From Novosphingobium album (ex Hu et al. 2023) (GTDB lineage: Bacteria > Pseudomonadota > Alphaproteobacteria > Sphingomonadales > Sphingomonadaceae): a stretch of DNA of 64,000 nucleotides. The notes under the pieces are model-generated. The model worked only from the letters and a program-made list of their open reading frames with translations, ran no database searches and had not been told where the DNA came from. Positions 1 to 9,485 of this stretch are shown piece by piece. The translations under genes and the position numbers were made by a program. The DNA is taken from NCBI RefSeq assembly GCF_022832385.1, contig NZ_JALHLE010000023.1, positions 1-64,000 of the forward strand, written 5' to 3'. Position 1 is the first letter of the stretch. Every line of letters starts with the position of its first letter.

Positions 1-334
1 AATGGCCTTCGATCGAGGCACGCTTGCCCGGATACTGCATCAGCCACTGCGCCTGCCGGGTCAGTGCGGCCTGATCCATCGAGTCGATGTCATATTTGTC
101 GGTGTCGAAATAGATGGTGTCCGCTCCCATCATCTTCGCCACGAAATCGGCCTGGCTGCCCGGAACAGGGCCAATCGGCTGGCTGGGCGTGGTCGTCGTG
201 GTTGCCGGGCCGGGTTCGGGCGGCAGTTCCTTGGGGGCCGTGGTCTTGCAGGCGGACACTGCAAGCGCCCCTGCCAGAAGGAGCATTGTCGCGCCACTCT
301 TGGTGTATCGGGACATCGTGAGGGAAGAAGGCAT
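1..334 (-). CDS. pal: Peptidoglycan-associated lipoprotein Pal (3' end outside window)
   Basis: Outer-membrane lipoprotein that binds peptidoglycan through an OmpA-like domain and is the terminal member of the Tol-Pal system. The visible N-terminus has a hydrophobic segment followed by the lipobox LAVSAC (Cys about 29), then a Pro/Thr-rich linker. The start of the OmpA domain reads TIYFDTDKYDID near residue 73. The gene runs off the left edge of the window. ATG at 334 is used; an in-frame ATG at 316 would also keep the signal. It lies 110 bp after tolB, the usual order. Family and position are clear; the C-terminus cannot be judged. Confidence 0.93.
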   Translation of the reverse strand, partial: MPSSLTMSRYTKSGATMLLLAGALAVSACKTTAPKELPPEPGPATTTTTPSQPIGPVPGSQADFVAKMMGADTIYFDTDKYDIDSMDQAALTRQAQWLMQYPGKRASIEGH

Positions 335-444
335 GGGGCAATCTCCTATGGTGCACGACCTTGAACAATGGCCGGCAAGGGCTGAAGTTCCGTTCAATCG
401 TCGACCGTGTCAATCGGAACGACGGGTACGTCTCGAGAATTCGG

Positions 445-1818
445 TCAGGGCCGGATCGGTCCCCATGCGGGGTCGGAAGCCCCCACTGGCGTGGGCAGCT
501 TGCGCTCGTTGCGCCCCGTCAGATCAACTTGCCAGATCGAGGTCACGCCGGAGTTCCTCTCGGTACGGAAGAACTGCACGATACGCCCGTTCGGCGACCA
601 GGTCGGCGCCTCGTCCTGCCAGGAATTGGTGAGATAGCGCATGCCGCGCCCGTCCGGCGTCATCACCGCGACGCGCAGATTGCCGGCGATATGCGTGAAG
701 GCAATCTGATCGCCGCGCGGGCTCCATTCCGGCGTTGCCGAGCGGCCGCCAAAGAAGCTGATGCGGCGCTGTCCGGTACCGTCCACGTTCATCACATAGA
801 CCTGCTGGCTGCCCGAACGGTCGCTCTCGAACACGATGCGGCTGCCATCGGGAGAGAAACTGCCACCGATGTCGATGCCCGGGCTGTCGGTCAGCTTGAC
901 CGTCTGGCCGCCGCTGCTGGGGATCTTGTAGATGTCGGTGTTACCCGCGATCGCCATCGAATAGAGCACCCACTTGCCGTCGGGCGACCAGCGCGGCGCC
1001 ATCGTGGGGTTGCTGGTCCGCACCAGCAACCGCTGGGTATCGGTCTTCAGGTCGTAGATGTAGATGCTGGGTTCGCCATTCAGGTACGACAGGTACATGA
1101 TCTTGCTGTAGTCCGGCGAATAGCGCGGGGTCAGCGCCGTGGCCTGCCCGCTGGTCAGATAGCGCATGTTGGCGCCGTCTGAATCCATCACCGCCAGCCG
1201 CTTCATGCGATGGCTCTTCGGGCCGGTCTCGGCGATGTAGGCGATTCGGGAATCGAAGAAGGGGCTTTCACCCGAAAGGCGCGAATAGACCATGTCGGCG
1301 CACTTGTGCGCGGCGCGACGCCAGTCCGCCGGGCCGACCTTCCACCCCGCCTTGGCCAGCTGCTGCTTCAGTGCCACGTCATAGAGATAACAGCCCACAG
1401 TGAGGTTGCCGTCCGGATTGGCATGCACATAGCCCTGCACCAGCATGTCGGTGCTGCGCATCGACCAGATCGGGTAGTTGGGCGCCTGTATCTCGTTCAT
1501 TGACGGCTGCGGCAGTCCCGCCGGGCCGGACGGCTTGAACAAGCCATTGTCCTTGAGATCCGCCGCGACCACGCTCGACAGCGCACGCCCCAGCGCGGTG
1601 GTCGAGCCCGCATTGGTACGGGTAGGAACATCGGCATCGGTAGCGAAGACCGTGATGGCAATGCCCAGATCCTGCCATTCGCTGTCGTCAGAAACAGTAA
1701 CTTCAAGGCCCTCAGAGGCCGTTGGCACTGGCTCAGGAGCCGGCCCGGCATTCTGCGCCAGCGCGGCACTCGACACGGCCAGCAACAATCCGGCCGCAAG
1801 GTGATGGAATGTCTTCAT
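445..1818 (-). CDS. tolB: Tol-Pal system protein TolB
   Basis: Periplasmic beta-propeller protein that links Pal to TolA and the inner-membrane TolQR motor during cell constriction. The 457-residue product has a Sec signal peptide (to about residue 22, ending SSAALAQ). A TolB N-terminal domain follows, then five to six propeller blades marked by SPDG-type motifs such as SPDGKWVLYS and SPDGSRIVFES. Length is normal for the family. Its ATG overlaps the tolA stop (ATGA), indicating translational coupling in a ybgC-tolQ-tolR-tolA-tolB-pal operon. Confidence 0.97.
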   Translation of the reverse strand: MKTFHHLAAGLLLAVSSAALAQNAGPAPEPVPTASEGLEVTVSDDSEWQDLGIAITVFATDADVPTRTNAGSTTALGRALSSVVAADLKDNGLFKPSGPAGLPQPSMNEIQAPNYPIWSMRSTDMLVQGYVHANPDGNLTVGCYLYDVALKQQLAKAGWKVGPADWRRAAHKCADMVYSRLSGESPFFDSRIAYIAETGPKSHRMKRLAVMDSDGANMRYLTSGQATALTPRYSPDYSKIMYLSYLNGEPSIYIYDLKTDTQRLLVRTSNPTMAPRWSPDGKWVLYSMAIAGNTDIYKIPSSGGQTVKLTDSPGIDIGGSFSPDGSRIVFESDRSGSQQVYVMNVDGTGQRRISFFGGRSATPEWSPRGDQIAFTHIAGNLRVAVMTPDGRGMRYLTNSWQDEAPTWSPNGRIVQFFRTERNSGVTSIWQVDLTGRNERKLPTPVGASDPAWGPIRP

Positions 1819-2717
1819 TGCGAGAGCCTTCTGTCAAAGTTGGTCGTCACGACCTTCCAGTGATCATAGAAATCCCTGGGCAGATCGAAAGGTGCTGCCA
1901 GTTTGACCGCCCGAACGGCCTGTTCCTGATGCCGCTGCACCTGCGCACTGTTCGCAGCCGTCTGCCCAGTCGTACCGAGAACCTGCGGCTCGCCGGACAG
2001 GCTGCCGTCGGGATTGAGCCTGAAACGCACGCGCGTGACAAGCAGTTCGGCATCCGCGCCCTGCGGCGCCTGCCAATAGGGCTTCAACTGGCGATTGATG
2101 GCCGCTCCCAGTGCGGACACCTGCTTGGGACCAAATTCGGCGGCAGGCATCCCCTTTCCGGATTCGGACGCAGCGCCGGGCACGCCGTCGCTGAACGCCT
2201 GTGCGAACGAACTGGCGCCGGCCTTTTTCGGCGTCCTGGTGCCAACGCTCGCAGAGGGTGAACTGGCTTGGCTCGGGCGTGCGATGATATTGTCAATCGC
2301 GCTGGACTTGCGCGTCGGTGCCTTCTTCGGCGGTGCCTTCGGCTTGGCGGTCGGCCTGGGCTTCTCCGCCACCTTCGTTACCGGTTTCGGAGCGGGCCTG
2401 GGGACCGGTTTCGGCTGAGGAGCCTCGACGGCACGCGGCGCGGGGTCCGGCGATGCCACAGCAACCGGTTCAGGCGGGGCTGGAGGCGCCGGTTCGCCCA
2501 GTTCCGGCCCGCGGTCCGGCGCAGCCTTACTGAACGGATCGGGCGACATCGACGTCTTGCCGTAGATATTGCTGATCGTCACTTCGATGCGCGCAGGCGG
2601 CTTGACGATGTCGTGCATCGGCGGACGGATCATCAACGCTGCCAGCGCGGCCGCGTGAAGCGCGATCGCGACGGCGAGGCCGATGCCCTCTTCCTTGTGC
2701 AATCCTGTGGAGGCCAT
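1815..2717 (-). CDS. tolA: TolA, inner-membrane energy-transducing protein
   Basis: Spans the periplasm from the TolQR motor to TolB/Pal. The 300 residues comprise a single N-terminal membrane segment (about 12-30) and a Pro/Lys/Ala-rich stalk (about 75-150, with repeated KPKP- and APKP-like runs). The C-terminal globular domain includes QLKPYWQAPQGADAE, a typical TolA/TonB C-terminal motif. It starts 15 bp after tolR and overlaps tolB by ATGA. Alphaproteobacterial TolA proteins vary in stalk length, so the size is unremarkable. Assignment rests on architecture and operon position. Confidence 0.92.
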   Translation of the reverse strand: MASTGLHKEEGIGLAVAIALHAAALAALMIRPPMHDIVKPPARIEVTISNIYGKTSMSPDPFSKAAPDRGPELGEPAPPAPPEPVAVASPDPAPRAVEAPQPKPVPRPAPKPVTKVAEKPRPTAKPKAPPKKAPTRKSSAIDNIIARPSQASSPSASVGTRTPKKAGASSFAQAFSDGVPGAASESGKGMPAAEFGPKQVSALGAAINRQLKPYWQAPQGADAELLVTRVRFRLNPDGSLSGEPQVLGTTGQTAANSAQVQRHQEQAVRAVKLAAPFDLPRDFYDHWKVVTTNFDRRLSQ

Positions 2718-2732
2718 CTCCCGCAGCCTACC

Positions 2733-3184
<452 letters not shown>

Positions 3185-3185
<1 letters not shown>

Positions 3186-3895
3186 CAACGCGACTCCAGC
3201 TGGCGGGTCAACGAAGCGTGCAACTTGTCGGAAAAGCGCTGCAACCGCGACTCGAACATGTTTACCCGGTGCGAAAAGCGGTTGTAGGCAATCACCGCGG
3301 GAATGGCGGCGAACAGGCCGATAGCCGTGGCGAACAACGCTTCGGAAATACCCGGAGCCACCACCGCCAGCGAGGAATTCTGCTGCTGCCCGATCTGGAA
3401 AAAGCTGTTCATGATGCCCCAGACGGTGCCGAAGAGGCCAACGAAGGGCGCCACCGAACCGACTGTCGCCAGAAAGTTGAGACGGGTGGCCAGCCGGTCC
3501 GCTTCCTCACCCACCGACGAGTTCATGGCCATGGCGATACGCTGGCGCGCGCCTTCGTGATCGACACCGCGCATCGTCGCGTTGCGCCGCCACTCGGCGA
3601 GACCGGCACCGGCGATCTTGCCCATCGGCACATCACCCCGGCGTCTGTCCTTCTGGTAGGTTTCGAAGTTTTCGGCCTCCCAGAAGCCGTCCTCGTAGGC
3701 ATCGCAACGACGCGAGACACTGCCTATGCGCAGCATGAAAGTGATGATGATTGTCCAGACCCAGATGCTTGCGAGGATCAGCCCGACCATGATCGCCTGC
3801 ACCACGATGTCGGCATCAAGGAACAGCTTGACCGGGTTGAGCCTGCCAGGCACGCCGGCGAAACTCAGGGTGGAAGCGAGCATATCGAGAGTCAT
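3185..3895 (-). CDS. tolQ: TolQ, MotA/TolQ/ExbB proton-channel protein
   Basis: Polytopic inner-membrane component of the Tol motor. There is an N-terminal membrane segment (about 20-40), a cytoplasmic loop, and two further segments containing the TolQ/ExbB signature VGLFGTVWGIMNSF and the AIPAVIAYN region. The ATG at 3895 is preferred because it overlaps the ybgC stop codon (ATGA). An ATG 30 bases upstream would extend into ybgC. About 236 residues, as expected. Confidence 0.95.
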
Positions 3896-4368
3896 TCCTG
3901 TCCTTCCGGGCGGGGTTCGGAACATGTGTTCAAAAGCGAAGCGAAGGCGTCCTGCCAGGCGGCGGGCTGCCGTCGCGGTCGTCCGTCAGGGCCGATGAAC
4001 CCGACCTTTACAATCGCCTCGGCCAGCCTGACATCACCGCGCAGCGCCGTCTGCCTGAGCGTACAACTGACCCGGCCCACCTGTTCGGCAACGGTCTCGA
4101 CCTGCACCGTGTCCCCCAGCCGGGCAGGCGAAAGGTAGCGGATCGTCACTTCGGCAACGGTGTAGAGCCCCTCTCCTGCCTCCAGCGCGGCGCGCTGATC
4201 GATCCCGAGCAATTCGACGAGATCAGAGCGTGCGCGCTCGAACCAGCGCAGATAGTTGGCGTGGTAGACCACCCCGCCTGCATCGGTATCCTCATAGAAC
4301 ACCCGCAAGGCGAAGCGGTGCGTGCCGCCATCGATCACGCCGCAACTGGGTTGGGGAACAGCCGTCAT
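3892..4368 (-). CDS. ybgC: Tol-Pal-associated acyl-CoA thioesterase YbgC
   Basis: Hotdog-fold thioesterase, typically the first gene of tol-pal operons, acting on short-chain or phospholipid-related acyl thioesters. The active-site motif YEDTDAGGVVYHANYL holds the catalytic Asp, and FERARSD follows on the central helix. ATG at 4368 gives about 158 residues; a TTG at 4404 is possible but less likely. Translationally coupled to tolQ by ATGA. Confidence 0.92.
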   Translation of the reverse strand: MTAVPQPSCGVIDGGTHRFALRVFYEDTDAGGVVYHANYLRWFERARSDLVELLGIDQRAALEAGEGLYTVAEVTIRYLSPARLGDTVQVETVAEQVGRVSCTLRQTALRGDVRLAEAIVKVGFIGPDGRPRRQPAAWQDAFASLLNTCSEPRPEGQE

Positions 4369-4480
4369 TCGCGGGGTGTGTAGCGAGGCTACGCTGCGCT
4401 GCAAAGCCGCCGCGGCCCGCTCGAACGGCCTTGGCGCGTTTTCCCGGCGATTTTTCCGTTGAAAGGTGTTTCGCGGACGC

Positions 4481-4858
4481 TCAGTCGGCGATCATCTGGA
4501 AGAACTGGCGCCCGCCGAAGATGTGCACATGCAGGTGCGGCACTTCCTGATGCCCCGCCCCGCCCATGTTGACCATCAGGCGGTAACCGGGCCCATCGAG
4601 TTCCAGCTGGCGGGTCACATTGCCCACCGCGCGCATGAAAGCCGCGATCTCGCCGTCGGGCGCCTTGGCCGTAAAATCATCCCAGGAAACATAGGCGCCC
4701 TTGGGAATCACGAGGACATGAACGGGCGCCTGCGGACGAATGTCGTGAAAGGCCAGCGCATGATCGTCTTCATAGATCTTGTTGCAAGGCAGTTCACCGC
4801 GCAGGATCTTCGCAAAGATGTTGTTCTCATCGTAGGGCAGCTTGGGATCGATGGGCAT
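4481..4858 (-). CDS. HIT family protein (HinT-like purine nucleoside phosphoramidase)
   Basis: Histidine-triad nucleotide-binding protein of 125 residues. The triad HLHVHIFGG sits near the C-terminus, and the N-terminal NIFAKILRGELPC is typical of bacterial HinT. It would hydrolyse phosphoramidates such as aminoacyl-AMP; the physiological substrate is not shown by the sequence. It lies 14 bp downstream of hisE and is probably cotranscribed with the histidine genes, an arrangement common in alphaproteobacteria. Confidence 0.93.
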   Translation of the reverse strand: MPIDPKLPYDENNIFAKILRGELPCNKIYEDDHALAFHDIRPQAPVHVLVIPKGAYVSWDDFTAKAPDGEIAAFMRAVGNVTRQLELDGPGYRLMVNMGGAGHQEVPHLHVHIFGGRQFFQMIAD

Positions 4859-4872
4859 CGGTCTCTCCGGGG

Positions 4873-5199
4873 TCAGTCCTTCGGGCGGGAGGCTTTCTCG
4901 GCAATGCCCGAGACACCTTCGCGGCGGTCAAGTTCCGCCAGGACGTCCGCCAATGGAACGTCCTTTGCATTGAGCAGAACCATGAGATGGAAGATCAGAT
5001 CCGCCGCCTCGCCAACGAGAGCCTCGTGATCCTGCGTGAGAGCCGCAATCACGGTCTCGGTGGCCTCTTCCCCCACCTTCTGCGCGATCTTGCGGGGGCC
5101 TTTGGCATTGAGCTTCGCCACGTAGCTCGATTCGGGATCGGCGGCCCGGCGGGCAGCAATCGTGGCTTCTAGGCGGGCGAGAGTATCGGGACTGCTCAT
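4873..5199 (-). CDS. hisE: Phosphoribosyl-ATP pyrophosphatase HisE
   Basis: Second step of histidine synthesis: hydrolysis of phosphoribosyl-ATP to phosphoribosyl-AMP. The 108-residue all-alpha MazG-like protein carries EEATETVIAAL and GEAADLIFHLMVLL, whose acidic residues bind the metal. It is a stand-alone HisE, not fused to HisI. It follows the small PEP-CTERM gene and precedes the HIT gene. Confidence 0.95.
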   Translation of the reverse strand: MSSPDTLARLEATIAARRAADPESSYVAKLNAKGPRKIAQKVGEEATETVIAALTQDHEALVGEAADLIFHLMVLLNAKDVPLADVLAELDRREGVSGIAEKASRPKD

Positions 5200-5248
5200 G
5201 ATGCGCCTGCCATGCGGCGCAGGCCGCGCGCGGTCAAGCCGTCAGGTG

Positions 5249-5422
5249 TCAGTCGCTGTTCTTCCTCGACGAAAGCTGGCGGCCAACGATCACACCGGCC
5301 ACGCCCAACCCGAGCAGAAACAAGCCGCTGGGCTCTGGAAGCGGCGTACCAGCCGATGCACCGGCCGGAGCGGCCGTCAGAAGCGCCGGGAGCGCGGCCG
5401 GGAAATACCTGAAGAATATCAC
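5249..5422 (-). CDS. Very short PEP-CTERM sorting-signal protein
   Basis: A reading frame of about 57 residues between hisF and hisE. It has an N-terminal hydrophobic, signal-like stretch (IFFRYFPAALPALLTAA), a short linker, and a C-terminal tripartite PEP-CTERM signal: PLPEPSG, then a hydrophobic helix (LFLLGLGVAGVIVG), then a basic tail (RQLSSRKNSD). Almost nothing lies between export and sorting signals. No ATG is available; the GTG at 5422 with GGAAT just upstream is the best start. An exosortase would cleave such a signal, but none is encoded in this window. The coding call rests on the motif, and the start is uncertain. Confidence 0.55.
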   Translation of the reverse strand: MIFFRYFPAALPALLTAAPAGASAGTPLPEPSGLFLLGLGVAGVIVGRQLSSRKNSD

Positions 5423-5558
5423 TGGGATTCCGATGAGTCGTTGACGGCTTGCCCGCCCCCATCCGCCGGACAGTGCATTGCAGCAAGGTCGGTTACGGCA
5501 CTGTCCCGCTACGGAGCAAAGGCGGCAAGGATCATTGCAGCCGGAGCCTTGCCGACGC

Positions 5559-6320
5559 TCACCCCCGGGCCGGCAGTCCGGCCGCGCGCAGGGCCGCATG
5601 CGCCTCTGCGATCGAATGCTTGCCGAAATGGAAAATAGACGCCGCAAGCACCGCGCTGGCATGCCCCATTGTCACACCTGCGACCAGATGATCGAGCGTC
5701 CCGACACCGCCCGAGGCGATCACCGGCACAGAAACGGCATCGGCGATCGCGCGCGTCAGTTCGAGATCGTAGCCATTCTGCGTGCCATCTCCGTCCATGG
5801 ACGTGACCAGCAGTTCACCCGCACCCAATTCCGCCAGCGTCACGGCGTGCTCCAACGCGTCGATGCCGGTCGGTTTTCGGCCGCCATGGGTGAAGATTTC
5901 CCACCGCCCAGGCGCCGTGCGCCGCGCATCGACCGAAGCGACAATGCACTGCGAGCCGAACTTTTCGGCTATGTCCGCAACCACTTCGGGACGCGAGACG
6001 GCGGCGGAATTGACCGCGACCTTGTCCGCCCCGGCCAGCAACAATGCACGCGCATCCTCGGCCGTGCGCACCCCGCCGCCGACAGTCAGCGGCATGAAGC
6101 AGACCTCTGCGGTGCGCTGGACAATGCCGAGCAAGGTCCCGCGCGCCTCATGACTAGCGGTGATGTCGAGAAAGCACAGTTCATCCGCACCGGCTGCATC
6201 GTAAGCGCGGGCCTGCTCGACCGGATCGCCCGCATCCTTCAGATCGACGAAATTGACACCCTTGACCACCCGGCCATTGGCAACGTCGAGACAGGGAATG
6301 ACGCGGACGCGGACAGTCAT
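5559..6320 (-). CDS. hisF: Imidazole glycerol phosphate synthase cyclase subunit HisF
   Basis: TIM-barrel cyclase that uses ammonia from HisH to form imidazole glycerol phosphate and AICAR. The 253-residue protein carries the expected [17 protein letters not shown] near the N-terminus (catalytic Asp11 equivalent). [16 protein letters not shown] in the middle holds the second catalytic Asp. It starts 4 bp after the hisA stop. Confidence 0.97.
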   Translation of the reverse strand: MTVRVRVIPCLDVANGRVVKGVNFVDLKDAGDPVEQARAYDAAGADELCFLDITASHEARGTLLGIVQRTAEVCFMPLTVGGGVRTAEDARALLLAGADKVAVNSAAVSRPEVVADIAEKFGSQCIVASVDARRTAPGRWEIFTHGGRKPTGIDALEHAVTLAELGAGELLVTSMDGDGTQNGYDLELTRAIADAVSVPVIASGGVGTLDHLVAGVTMGHASAVLAASIFHFGKHSIAEAHAALRAAGLPARG

Positions 6321-6324
6321 GATC

Positions 6325-7053
6325 TCAGTCCTTCTCGGCCATCGCTATCGCGGTGGAGAGGTCCAGCTTGCCTTCATACAGCGCACGGCCCGTGATCACA
6401 CCTTCGATGCCATCCTTTGCGTGAAGCGCCAGCAGGCGGATATCATCAAGCCCCTTCACGCCACCCGAGGCGATCACCGGAATGTCCACACGGCGCGCAA
6501 GGTCCACCGTTGCATCAATGTTGACGCCCTTGAGCAGGCCGTCGCGGCCGATGTCGGTAAACAGCAGACTGGCAACGCCCGCGTCCTCGAACCGGCGCGC
6601 CAGATCGACCACTTCGACGTCCGAAACGTCAGCCCACCCCTCGGTCGCGACCATGCCGTCCTTCGCGTCCACGGCCACGACGATACCGCCCGGAAATTCC
6701 TTCGCCATGTCCTTGACGAACTCGGGATCCTTCAGCGCAGCCGAGCCCATGACGACGCGCGACACACCAATGTCGAACCAGCCCGCCACGGCTTCGCGCG
6801 TGCGGATACCGCCGCCGAGCTGCACATGGCCGGAGAAGACCTCCAGAATAGCCTCCACGGCCTCACGGTTCTCGGCCCGGCCCGCGAATGACCCGTCGAG
6901 ATCGACGACGTGCAGGAACTGCGAACCCGCATCGGCGAACAGCATGGCCTGCGCTGCCGGATTATCGCCATAGACAGTGGCACGCGCCATATCGCCTTCG
7001 GCCAGGCGCACGACCTGCCCCTGCTTGAGGTCGATGGCGGGAAATACGATCAT
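6325..7053 (-). CDS. hisA: HisA, ProFAR isomerase
   Basis: Phosphoribosylformimino-AICAR ribotide isomerase, a TIM barrel related to HisF. The N-terminal [14 protein letters not shown] has the first catalytic Asp, VVAVDAKDG follows, and [13 protein letters not shown] supplies the second Asp. The start is set at the ATG giving [10 protein letters not shown], which lies 4 bp downstream of the hisH stop. An upstream in-frame ATG inside hisH is rejected. Length 242 residues, normal. Confidence 0.97.
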   Translation of the reverse strand: MIVFPAIDLKQGQVVRLAEGDMARATVYGDNPAAQAMLFADAGSQFLHVVDLDGSFAGRAENREAVEAILEVFSGHVQLGGGIRTREAVAGWFDIGVSRVVMGSAALKDPEFVKDMAKEFPGGIVVAVDAKDGMVATEGWADVSDVEVVDLARRFEDAGVASLLFTDIGRDGLLKGVNIDATVDLARRVDIPVIASGGVKGLDDIRLLALHAKDGIEGVITGRALYEGKLDLSTAIAMAEKD

Positions 7054-7057
7054 GTGT

Positions 7058-7687
7058 TCAAGGCTTCCATTCGAGGAAACGGGAAAGCAGCGACAGGCCA
7101 TAGGCCTGGCTCTTTTCCGGGTGGAACTGAACGCCCACGACATTGTCCTTCGCCACGGCCGCGACCAGCCCGCCGCCGTGATCGGTCATCGCGGCGACAG
7201 TCCGGCCATCCGCGGGCGCGAAGTGGTAGGAGTGCAGGAAATAGGCCTCGCCGGGCTCGATCAGTCCAGTGGCCGGATCGTGGATGCCCAGCGCGACGTC
7301 GTTCCAGCCCATGTGCGGGATCTTGATCGCCAGATCAGTGCGCTCGATCAGCGCGACATCGCCCGCAATCCAGTCGAGCCCTTTGGTCACGCCATATTCC
7401 AGCCCGCGTGTCGCCAGAAGCTGCATACCCACGCAAATGCCCAGGAACGGCGCACCGCCGACATGGACGCGCTCCGTCATCGCCTCGACCATGCCGGGAA
7501 TGCCCCAAAGCCCCTTTGCGCAGGCCTTGAAGGCACCAACACCAGGCAAAACGATCCGGTCCGCCGCGCGCACCACGTCGGGATCGGCGGTCACCGCCAC
7601 GTTCGGCGCGCCAGCCGCCTTCAGCGCATTGGCCACCGAATGCAGGTTGCCCGCGCCATAGTCGATCAGGGCCAGGACTTCCGCCAT
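7058..7687 (-). CDS. hisH: Imidazole glycerol phosphate synthase glutaminase subunit HisH
   Basis: Class I glutamine amidotransferase that supplies ammonia to HisF. The nucleophile elbow is FLGICVGMQLL (catalytic Cys), and the His-Glu pair of the triad is in VQFHPEKSQ. 209 residues. It lies 6 bp after hisB and 4 bp before hisA in one operon. Confidence 0.97.
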   Translation of the reverse strand: MAEVLALIDYGAGNLHSVANALKAAGAPNVAVTADPDVVRAADRIVLPGVGAFKACAKGLWGIPGMVEAMTERVHVGGAPFLGICVGMQLLATRGLEYGVTKGLDWIAGDVALIERTDLAIKIPHMGWNDVALGIHDPATGLIEPGEAYFLHSYHFAPADGRTVAAMTDHGGGLVAAVAKDNVVGVQFHPEKSQAYGLSLLSRFLEWKP

Positions 7688-7693
7688 CGCCTG

Positions 7694-8287
7694 TCAGCCT
7701 CCGAGTTGGCCCTTGGTCGACGGGATAGCTCCGCCCTTGCGCGAATCCAGTTCCACCGCCGCGCGCATCGCGCGGGCGAAGCCCTTGAAGATGCCTTCGC
7801 AGATGTGGTGATTATTGGTGCCGTAAAGCTGCTCGATGTGCAGGGTGATGCCCACCGCCTGCGAAATCGAGTGAAACCAGTGCTCGACCAGCTCGGTGTC
7901 GAACTCGCCCAGCTTTTCCTGCGTGAAGGCCGCCTTCCACACGAAATAGGGCCGCCCCGAGATATCGAGCACCACGCGCGATAGCGCCTCGTCCATCGGC
8001 GAGTGCGCTTCGCCATAGCGGCCGATCCCTGCCTTGTCGCCCAGGGCCTGGCTGATAGCCTGGCCAATCGCGATAGCGCTGTCCTCGGTCGTGTGGTGTT
8101 GATCGACGTGCAGGTCCCCCGCAATCTTGCAGGTAATGTCGATCAGTGAATGGCGCGAGAACTGCTCGATCATGTGATCGAGAAATCCGATGCCGGTCGA
8201 AACATCATAAATCCCGGTTCCGTCGAGATTCACTTCAACGGCGATATCGGTCTCATGAGTCTTGCGAGTGATCGAAGCGGTGCGCAT
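7694..8287 (-). CDS. hisB: Imidazoleglycerol-phosphate dehydratase HisB
   Basis: Dehydrates imidazole glycerol phosphate. The 197-residue monofunctional form has the two metal-binding His-rich motifs, DQHHTTED and NNHHICEG, plus [14 protein letters not shown]. There is no fused histidinol-phosphatase domain, as is usual in alphaproteobacteria. It is the first gene of the minus-strand run hisB-hisH-hisA-hisF-(PEP-CTERM)-hisE-HIT. The region upstream to 8460 is shared with divergent sspB. Confidence 0.97.
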   Translation of the reverse strand: MRTASITRKTHETDIAVEVNLDGTGIYDVSTGIGFLDHMIEQFSRHSLIDITCKIAGDLHVDQHHTTEDSAIAIGQAISQALGDKAGIGRYGEAHSPMDEALSRVVLDISGRPYFVWKAAFTQEKLGEFDTELVEHWFHSISQAVGITLHIEQLYGTNNHHICEGIFKGFARAMRAAVELDSRKGGAIPSTKGQLGG

Positions 8288-8459
8288 GGCTTGCGCCTAT
8301 AGACCTGTGCGTGCGGGAATCAATTGCGCTCGATCAGCCTTCGCCACGCGGTCTGGTTAACTGCGCCATAGAGATTTCCTTGGTAAAACCGGCAAAAGGG
8401 CCTAAATTCGCTATTGTAACGGCTTGACCGTAGGATGAACCATGCGCACGTAGGGCGCG

Positions 8460-8960
8460 ATGAACGATACGCCGCCAGACAGTCTGATCCCCTATGACGA
8501 AATCGTGCAGGAAGCGCTGCGCGCCGTCGTTGGGCGTGTGCTCGGGCAAGTAGAAGCCTCGAACGGCACTCTTCCCGGCAACCACCACTTCTACATCACC
8601 TTCAAGACGAACGCCCCCGGAGTGGACATTCCGGCGGAGTTGAAGGCCCGTTTTCCTGACGATATGACGATCGTCCTTCAGAACAAGTTCTGGGATCTGA
8701 TCGTCTCCGATCAGGGTTTCTCCGTTGGCCTGAGCTTCAACCAGATCCCGGCGAAGCTCAACGTGCCGTTCTCGGCGATCACTGCTTTCGTCGATCCTGC
8801 GGTCGATTTTGGCCTGCAGTTTCAAGCCATTGGTGACAACGAGGACGAATTGTCCAGCCATGCAGGCAACGACGAGACGGACCGCGATCTGGCTGCGCGC
8901 GTGACGCCTAGTGAAGACGGATCAAACGTCGTCTCTGTGGATTTCGGCAAGAAGAAGTGA
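8460..8960 (+). CDS. SspB-like ClpXP adaptor
   Basis: Stringent starvation protein B family (alphaproteobacterial SspB-alpha type), 166 residues, which delivers ssrA-tagged and selected regulatory substrates to ClpXP. The core contains HHFYITFKT, PDDMTIVLQNKFWDL and FSVGLSFNQIPAKLNVPF, matching the family substrate-binding fold. An acidic variable tail and a short basic C-terminal end (DFGKKK) follow; the tail end normally docks the ClpX zinc-binding domain. The stop overlaps the next start (GTGA). Confidence 0.92.
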   Translation: MNDTPPDSLIPYDEIVQEALRAVVGRVLGQVEASNGTLPGNHHFYITFKTNAPGVDIPAELKARFPDDMTIVLQNKFWDLIVSDQGFSVGLSFNQIPAKLNVPFSAITAFVDPAVDFGLQFQAIGDNEDELSSHAGNDETDRDLAARVTPSEDGSNVVSVDFGKKK

Positions 8961-9394
8961 ACGGCCAGCAGCCTCCGGCAGAGGTCCCATCGGAGGACGC
9001 CGAGGCAAAAACGCCATCGCGCCGCAAGGCTAAGCCACAGGTCGCGCCGAGCGACCTGCATGGCCCCAGCCCCAACATCGCCACCAATCTCGCCATAGCC
9101 GACATTGCCCTGCGCGGCGGCACGGCTCTCGCGCGGCAGGCGATCGAACGGGCCCTGCTCGGCCGCAAATATGCCCCGAGCAAAGCTGCACGGATCCTCA
9201 AGGGGCGCACCATGGGCGAATCACTGTTGCATGGAGCGCTTGCCCAAGTTGCCCTGCGCTCGGTCCCTGGCGCTATCGTTGTGGGGGGAGCCCTTCTCGC
9301 CAAGACTCTTTATGATCGCACCAAAGCTCAGGAAGCCCGGCGCGAAGGGGAAGCCACTTTGGAGGACATGGCCCATTCCGGTGACCCGGAATAA
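8957..9394 (+). CDS. Conserved hypothetical protein coupled to SspB
   Basis: A 145-residue protein starting at GTG, overlapping the sspB stop by 4 bp, so translationally coupled. The N-terminal 35 residues are Pro/Lys/Glu-rich and probably disordered. Then comes an Ala/Leu-rich helical part with NLAIADIALRGGTALARQAIE and a hydrophobic stretch (about 105-122, VPGAIVVGGALLAKTLYD) that could be a membrane helix. No domain recognised. Position next to sspB suggests a conserved sphingomonad gene pair; function unknown. Confidence 0.8.
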   Translation: MNGQQPPAEVPSEDAEAKTPSRRKAKPQVAPSDLHGPSPNIATNLAIADIALRGGTALARQAIERALLGRKYAPSKAARILKGRTMGESLLHGALAQVALRSVPGAIVVGGALLAKTLYDRTKAQEARREGEATLEDMAHSGDPE

Positions 9395-9423
9395 GCCATC
9401 CGCCACGGATGGAGGCTTCTTTT
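9394..9423 (+). terminator. Rho-independent terminator after the sspB pair
   Basis: Seven-base-pair stem CCATCCG/CGGATGG (9396-9402 with 9406-9412) with a three-base loop, followed by the T-rich run CTTCTTTTA. It lies immediately after the stop of the hypothetical gene and before gmk. Confidence 0.75.
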
Positions 9424-9485
9424 ACCCACATGCCGTAAAACACTGCGGGTTGATTTGATCGGCGCCCCCCGCCATCGGAAACGCC

